From Alistipes sp. CAG:514 (GTDB lineage: Bacteria > Bacteroidota > Bacteroidia > Bacteroidales > UBA932), in NCBI GenBank assembly GCA_000431015.1, contig HF986020.1, forward strand, positions 1 to 28,141: a stretch of 28,141 bases of DNA. The letters are read 5' to 3'. This document shows, piece by piece, positions 24,113-28,141 of the stretch. Numbering within the stretch: position 1 is the stretch's first letter; each line of letters opens with the position of its first letter. A program made the translations under genes and the position numbers. The notes beneath the pieces were generated by a model, which worked only from the letters and a program-made list of their open reading frames with translations, did no database searches and had not been told where the DNA came from.

Positions 24113-24478
24113 GTATTAGACTATTGTTGTTCCCCGATAAAGGTCATCATAATCATAAGGGAACTTGGATAACATTATAGAGAAGTTGAAGAGCATTTCA
24201 GAACGTTAGTAAGCGTTTAAGTAATCATTAAAAAATAACTTGAACAATTTGTATATCTTTATGGTCTATAGTTCTTTTCTCATCAGTCATGTGCCACAGG
24301 CACACTCCTTTTTCCCAAAGAAATCTATCCTCATAAATCTGACACAAAATTTAGTTCAACTTATTTTTTAACGCATACTAAAAAAAAGTTGGTAAAGTTT
24401 TGGCAGTGTTTTCAAGTATAGATGTCTTTTTATTTTTACGAATTACTAATTATAAAAAGAACAGACAAAAGAATAATC
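24113..24478. other. AT-rich intergenic stretch before the ClbS-like gene
   Basis: No gene is visible. GTGCC-ACA-GGCAC at 24291-24303 followed by CTCCTTTTTCCC could be a small terminator. The remainder is AT-rich with no exact TAnnTTTG box, so the promoter of the next gene is not identified. Confidence 0.35.
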
Positions 24479-25051
24479 ATGGCACGTGCAACGACAAAAG
24501 CTGATTTGACATCATCAGCCAACGAACAATTCAACAAGATGTGGAAACTCATCGACAGTATGACCGAAGGTCAGCAGAAAGCTGCCTTTTCTGAAGAAAT
24601 GGCAACGGCCGGTAAAGAGACACATTGGAGCAGGGACAGGAACCTGCGTGATGTGCTGGTACATCTGTACGAGTGGCATCAACTGCTGCTGAGTTGGGTA
24701 AAAGCGAATCTTAACGGTGAACGCAAAACTTTTCTACCCGCACCGTACAACTGGAAAACCTACCCTGCAATGAACTTAGAGTTTTGGAGGAAGCATCAAA
24801 ACACACAATTGACAGAAGCAAAGGCAATCTTGAAAGAGAGTCACAAAGAGGTAATGGCACTGATAGAGCGATTCTCCAATGAAGAACTCTTTGCCAAGGA
24901 TTCGTTCGGTTGGACAGGCGCTTCCACGCTTGGCGCTTACTGTGTTTCGACAACGGCAAGCCATTACGACTGGGCCATAAAGAAGATCAAGAAGCATATC
25001 AAAACAAGCAACGGGTATATAAAAAATGGAGGCATGAACAAAGGCTATTGA
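24479..25051 (+). CDS. ClbS/DfsB-family four-helix-bundle protein
   Basis: ATG 24479 gives 190 residues; an upstream in-frame start at 24422 would add an implausible FYFYELLII leader. The sequence follows the ClbS/DfsB (DinB-like) pattern: RATTKADLTSSANEQFNKMWKLIDSM at the start, RDRNLRDVLVHLYEWHQLLLSWV, FLPAPYNWKTYPAMN, and TGASTLGAYCVSTTASHYDWAIKKIKKH at the end. ClbS itself protects E. coli from colibactin by opening its cyclopropane warhead. Most homologues have unknown roles. The spaced histidines and tryptophans are typical of this helical family. The gene precedes a membrane AraC regulator and lies in lower-GC sequence, suggesting acquisition. Confidence 0.85.
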   Translation: MARATTKADLTSSANEQFNKMWKLIDSMTEGQQKAAFSEEMATAGKETHWSRDRNLRDVLVHLYEWHQLLLSWVKANLNGERKTFLPAPYNWKTYPAMNLEFWRKHQNTQLTEAKAILKESHKEVMALIERFSNEELFAKDSFGWTGASTLGAYCVSTTASHYDWAIKKIKKHIKTSNGYIKNGGMNKGY

Positions 25052-25162
25052 CTGTAGATGTAGTTTCTTGGGCATACTGGAATATAATATAAAATACTTT
25101 AATTAAGATGTTTCGGAGAAAAGTTGTAATTTCGCAATAGAAGATGATAAACAGACAGTCAG

Positions 25163-26317
25163 ATGCGAGAATTATCCGACATTTTACTTGTGATGCAGGC
25201 AGGCTCGATGGGAGTGTCGCTTACATTGTTGCTTGTTCTTGTGTTGTCGTGTCTTCAGAAGCCCGACACCACAGGAACGTATGAGAAAGTGCGATGGCTC
25301 TTGGCGCTTGCCATGCTGTTGCTCGGAGTACACTATTTGTTGCAGATGTGGTTTGGTTTCCGTGCGCAAGGCGACGATGTGGGAACCGTGGTCAATATAC
25401 TTTTCTATTCGCCGGTTACTTATATCATGTCCTATTCGATATTGCGTATAGGCTGCGGACGCGGTTATCATCGTAAATTCTTGTCGGCATCAGTGATAAG
25501 CATGGTGCTTATACTCTGCTGTTTCGCTTACGGTTATCTGCATTATGGCAGTCTGCATATGCAAGAAGTGTTGTATGTGATGGGATTGATATACCTCCTG
25601 ACAGTGGTCTTCTTCATCGTTTATCCCATAAAAGAGATACGTCGTGTAAGGAAAATGGTGAACGAGGAGTCGGAACAGGAGCCAATACTTTACAACCTGT
25701 ATATGCGTACAAGCGTCCGGTTGCTATATATAGCATCCATACTTGTGACATTCAGCATATTCTACACACCCGCGCTTTCCATTGCGGGACCTCTGTTTCT
25801 CGTTACCCTTGTGTTCTATATCATCAGTTTTGTGGCCCTTGGTTTCAACATCAGGCAAGTGAACGACATTCTTGTAGAGGAAACAGAGGAGGAAGTCTGT
25901 CCCGTAAGAGGAAACACTGCCAGAGAAGCGGCCAGGACAGTTATGGATGACGAGCTTAAAGCGAGGATCTGTGGCCTGATCGAAGGATGGAGAAAGAGTC
26001 AGGGTTATGCCTCTGTCGAAATCAACAGCGGCACACTTGCCGGTAGATTGAATATACCCAAGCGTCAACTGGTGCAGTATCTTCGCGAAGTGGAAGGCAA
26101 GACCTTCCGCATCTGGCTCTCCGCTCTTCGTTTAGAAGAGGCAAAGCGTGAAATCTTGGAGCATCCTGAATATTCAAATGAGGCGATAGCCGAAAGTTGT
26201 GGTTTTTCGCGCAGCCATCTTCAGGTTAAGTTTAAGGAGGCAACTGGTTTGACCATCAACGAATGGCGGGCAAATAACGCCAAAGGCGGGCCGATAACGC
26301 CCAAAAATAAGTCTTAA
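25163..26317 (+). CDS. Membrane-bound AraC-family regulator (7TM plus HTH_18)
   Basis: The 384-residue protein has about seven membrane helices in residues 12-235 (for example GVSLTLLLVLVLSCL, WLLALAMLLLGVHYLLQMWF, ASVISMVLILCCFAYGYL, LFLVTLVFYIISFVALGF). A cytosolic linker and an AraC-type helix-turn-helix pair follow at about 290-370 (TLAGRLNIPKRQLVQYLREV; EAIAESCGFSRSHLQVKFKEATG). Such fusions probably sense a membrane or periplasmic signal and regulate nearby genes. The DUF1254 lipoprotein gene 131 bp downstream and the ClbS-like gene 111 bp upstream are natural candidates. The C-terminus (EWRANNAKGGPITPKNKS) is encoded by a short DNA duplication. Confidence 0.88.
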   Translation: MRELSDILLVMQAGSMGVSLTLLLVLVLSCLQKPDTTGTYEKVRWLLALAMLLLGVHYLLQMWFGFRAQGDDVGTVVNILFYSPVTYIMSYSILRIGCGRGYHRKFLSASVISMVLILCCFAYGYLHYGSLHMQEVLYVMGLIYLLTVVFFIVYPIKEIRRVRKMVNEESEQEPILYNLYMRTSVRLLYIASILVTFSIFYTPALSIAGPLFLVTLVFYIISFVALGFNIRQVNDILVEETEEEVCPVRGNTAREAARTVMDDELKARICGLIEGWRKSQGYASVEINSGTLAGRLNIPKRQLVQYLREVEGKTFRIWLSALRLEEAKREILEHPEYSNEAIAESCGFSRSHLQVKFKEATGLTINEWRANNAKGGPITPKNKS

Positions 26318-26349
26318 GTGTTAGATTCGTCACAAGTCTAACACCTAAG
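26313..26349. terminator. Hairpin at the end of the AraC gene
   Basis: The segment 26313-26325 pairs with 26337-26349 at 12 of 13 positions, including GTGTTAGA/TCTAACAC. It overlaps the stop codon and has no T-tract. A third TCTAACA copy at 26360 could form an alternative pairing, so this might be an attenuator-like switch preceding the terminator at 26376. Confidence 0.45.
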
Positions 26350-26375
26350 TAACGGAAATCTAACACCAACCAATA

Positions 26376-26400
26376 GGAGCCGAACACTGTGTTCGGCTCC
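26376..26400 (+). terminator. Intrinsic terminator after the AraC gene
   Basis: GGAGCCGAACAC and GTGTTCGGCTCC are perfect 12-bp arms around one base, effectively an 11-bp stem with a three-base loop. The T-rich TTGTCTTTATCTTT follows. It separates the regulator from the DUF1254 gene at 26449. Confidence 0.8.
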
Positions 26401-26448
26401 TTGTCTTTATCTTTAGTATCTTATTACTAACAAAACAAAATTATATTT

Positions 26449-27825
26449 ATGAAGTCAAAACGATTCCTTCTTCCTCTCCTCGTGACACTGTGTTTGTTTG
26501 CAGGATGCTCTGACGATGGCCCGGCCACCGATCCGGCAGATGAGCCCATCGCCATAACCGAGAGTGAATTGAAAGAGGCCTTCTATTACACCTTTCCGCT
26601 GATGATCATGGATGCCACGGAGTCGGTGGAAACAAATGCCGAGACATTTGTTCCGGGCATACCGCGCGCGCCGGTCAATCAGCTTATCCATGCCGTGAAG
26701 ATGGCCGATGCATCGAGCAAGTCGGTGGTGACTCCTAATGTGGACACATATTACAGTCGGTTGTGGATGGACTTGGATGAGCCGGTTGTGTTCGAATTCC
26801 CTGAAGTCAAAGACAGATTCTGCAATGTTCAGGTGCTTGACGCATGGACAAACACAACAAGCGTCATCACTGATGGCGGCACATATGTGTTCGCCAAGAA
26901 GGGAGTGAAGGTTGTTGTTCCGGCGGGAGCCACTCTTGTGGAGATGCCTACGACAATGGGCTGGTGTATCGTACGCATCCTTAATAAGGGAGAGGGCGAC
27001 TATGAGAATGTAAGGAAGATTCAGGACGCCATGAAGGCTTATCCTCTTTCGGCTTATGGCGATGCGGGATATGTCGCGCCAAAGGGCACTTACGATGCGT
27101 CGAAGGATGTGAATCCTGTAAAGGCATGCATGGCGATGTCGCTTGATGAATATTTCGCCAAGGCAAACTCTCTCATGGAGAAGAACCCTCCTTTGGCCTT
27201 TGACACCGAGGTGACAGAACGAATGAAGAGACTTGGAGTCGGCCCGGGGCTTAAGATGAAGCAGATCGAAAACGGGGCGGAGATGTTCGCGCATGTCAAG
27301 GTTTCTTTCAAGGCAGATGCCGCTGCCGTTGCAGCCACATACAAGAAGAGCATAGGAGGAATATGGTCATATTTTATGGAGCCTATAGGCGACTTTGGCA
27401 AAGCCTATGATTTCCGTGCCGCCGTGGCGTTGGTGGGACTTGGAGCCAATATCAATGAGGTGGCTATTTATCCTCGTGCCGACTACGACTCTGACAAGGA
27501 AGCCCTCAATGGCGCAAATAGTTATACGTTGCATTTCAGCTCACTTCCTCCTGTCAACGAAGGCGGCTTCTGGTCGATAACCGCCTATGGGGATGACGAC
27601 TATCTTATTGATAACCCTATCAACCGGTATAATGTTACCGACCGCAGCGGATACAATCTCAATGCCGATGGAACGCTTGATGTCACATTGTCGGCTGCCG
27701 ACCCTCAGGATGGTTCCTTTTGGTTGCCTACGGGCAATAAGGGCTTCCATCTTTTCATGCGCCTGTATCAGCCGGATTTAAAGGCGCTGGACAGCTGGAC
27801 TCCTCCGACCATCACAAAGAAATAG
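26449..27825 (+). CDS. DUF1254/DUF1214-family lipoprotein
   Basis: The 458-residue protein has a lipoprotein signal (CLFAGC, Cys20). A DUF1254 region follows (about 40-190: AFYYTFPLMIMDAT, VTPNVDTYYSRLWMDLDEPVVFEFP, RFCNVQVLDAWTN). The C-terminal DUF1214 region (about 345-445) contains AIYPRADYDSDKEALNGANSYTLHF, PPVNEGGFWSITAYGDDDYLIDNPINRYNV, and DGSFWLPTGNKGFHLFMRLYQP. The biochemical role of these domains is unknown. They occur in exported proteins across many bacteria, and all family members have this pattern of conserved aromatic and Gly/Pro residues. It lies downstream of a membrane AraC regulator, behind a terminator, so it needs its own promoter, which I could not identify. Confidence 0.9.
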   Translation: MKSKRFLLPLLVTLCLFAGCSDDGPATDPADEPIAITESELKEAFYYTFPLMIMDATESVETNAETFVPGIPRAPVNQLIHAVKMADASSKSVVTPNVDTYYSRLWMDLDEPVVFEFPEVKDRFCNVQVLDAWTNTTSVITDGGTYVFAKKGVKVVVPAGATLVEMPTTMGWCIVRILNKGEGDYENVRKIQDAMKAYPLSAYGDAGYVAPKGTYDASKDVNPVKACMAMSLDEYFAKANSLMEKNPPLAFDTEVTERMKRLGVGPGLKMKQIENGAEMFAHVKVSFKADAAAVAATYKKSIGGIWSYFMEPIGDFGKAYDFRAAVALVGLGANINEVAIYPRADYDSDKEALNGANSYTLHFSSLPPVNEGGFWSITAYGDDDYLIDNPINRYNVTDRSGYNLNADGTLDVTLSAADPQDGSFWLPTGNKGFHLFMRLYQPDLKALDSWTPPTITKK

Positions 27826-27842
27826 AAAAGGGATCCTTGGTT

Positions 27843-27868
27843 ACTGGTCGAAGAGTCCGGTCGCCTTT
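27843..27868. terminator. Weak terminator between convergent genes
   Basis: ACTGG and TCCGGT can pair across a short loop and are followed by CGCCTTTTTTATT. It lies after the DUF1254 stop and directly against the stop of the minus-strand gene at 27870. Confidence 0.45.
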
Positions 27869-27869
27869 T

Positions 27870-28141
27870 TTATTCCAAGACAACTTTCCAGGATTCGATC
27901 GTGCGGGTCTGGGTGGAGATGTTCACTCCGACCTTGACGAGTCTTTTGCCGGACGCTGAGCCTGCCGAAGCGTCACGACAGGTCGCTTCGACAGGCTCAG
28001 CGACTGACGTGGCTTCACATCTCTCCGTCCCCTCAAACCTGTACGGAATCAGATACCCTTTCTCATCGATCTGCCTTAGCGCCTCCTCGGCCGATCCATC
28101 TACCTTGAACTCAAAGATATAGATTCGATCCTTGGTCCAGC
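27870..28141 (-). CDS. 3' end of a PD-(D/E)XK nuclease/AAA-ATPase protein (partial)
   Basis: The last 90 codons of a gene entering from the right edge read YIFEFKVDGSAEEALRQIDEKGY, then IPYRFEG and a closing LVKVGVNISTQTRTIESWKVV. This is the C-terminal PD-(D/E)XK nuclease-like domain (DUF1703) of a common Bacteroidota family with an N-terminal AAA ATPase. The E-F-K is part of the nuclease core. Between EGTER and KRLVKVGV an extra segment (AEPVEATCRDASAGSAS and flanks) is encoded by a palindromic repeat without breaking the frame. The function of these proteins is unknown; many genomes carry many copies. Confidence 0.8.
   Translation of the reverse strand, partial: WTKDRIYIFEFKVDGSAEEALRQIDEKGYLIPYRFEGTERCEATSVAEPVEATCRDASAGSASGKRLVKVGVNISTQTRTIESWKVVLE
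27954..28002. repeat. Palindromic repeat inserted in the nuclease gene
   Basis: Arm 27954-27972 (CGCTGAGCCTGCCGAAGCG) and arm 27984-28002 are inverted repeats of 19 bp with a single mismatch, separated by 11 bp. It resembles the dispersed CTGAGCCTGTCGAAG-type palindromes seen between genes in many bacteria, but here sits inside a reading frame and codes for peptide sequence. Confidence 0.75.

Noticed and set aside
27901..28122. A 73-codon plus frame at the right edge
   Set aside because: It is antisense to the PD-(D/E)XK coding end, which has clear family motifs and ends against a terminator.

Overview
The window looks like chromosomal DNA of a Bacteroidota bacterium, most likely a gut-type Bacteroidales. 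Evidence: a SusC/SusD pair, TAnnTTTG-type -7 promoter boxes upstream of several genes, lipoprotein-rich exports, a 7TM-AraC regulator, and toxin-antitoxin and Fic types typical of this phylum. I cannot place it to genus. All functional names come from motif reading, without a database search.

Left part (1-5.6 kb): a lower-GC accessory zone full of gene debris. It holds splinters of a PepSY-like protein, purD, a P-type ATPase and an unrecognised protein; an antitoxin-like small gene beside a broken GNAT acetyltransferase; an apparently intact HigB/HigA-like toxin-antitoxin operon; a fragment of an AlbA/ATPase-type regulator carrying a 148-bp MITE-like insert; and an intact Fic-domain protein flanked by candidate operators.

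Centre (5.6-23.9 kb): higher-GC, orderly core-like genes. A minus-strand operon encodes an APH-fold sugar kinase, an exported dipeptide epimerase and a membrane-anchored transglutaminase-like protein, which suggests peptidoglycan peptide and sugar salvage. Divergent from it is a YqiA-like hydrolase fused to a 5'-nucleotidase-like domain that seems to have lost its catalytic aspartates. Next comes a compact susC-susD-lipoprotein operon for uptake of an unknown ligand, then a minus-strand pair (degenerate hydrolase-like protein plus Gfo/Idh/MocA oxidoreductase), a ClC channel with CBS domains, tex, and an EamA transporter.

Right part (23.9-28.1 kb): an intergenic palindromic repeat cluster opens another accessory block. 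It contains a ClbS/DfsB-like protein, a membrane-bound 7TM AraC regulator, a DUF1254/DUF1214 lipoprotein, and the 3' end of a PD-(D/E)XK nuclease/ATPase gene carrying an in-frame palindromic repeat.

The most interesting items are the YqiA/pseudo-nucleotidase fusion, the palindromic repeat inside the nuclease gene, the salvage operon, the paired palindromes after the Fic gene, and a strong excess of the hexamer GAATAT in otherwise GC-rich genes. I found no tRNA, rRNA or CRISPR array.
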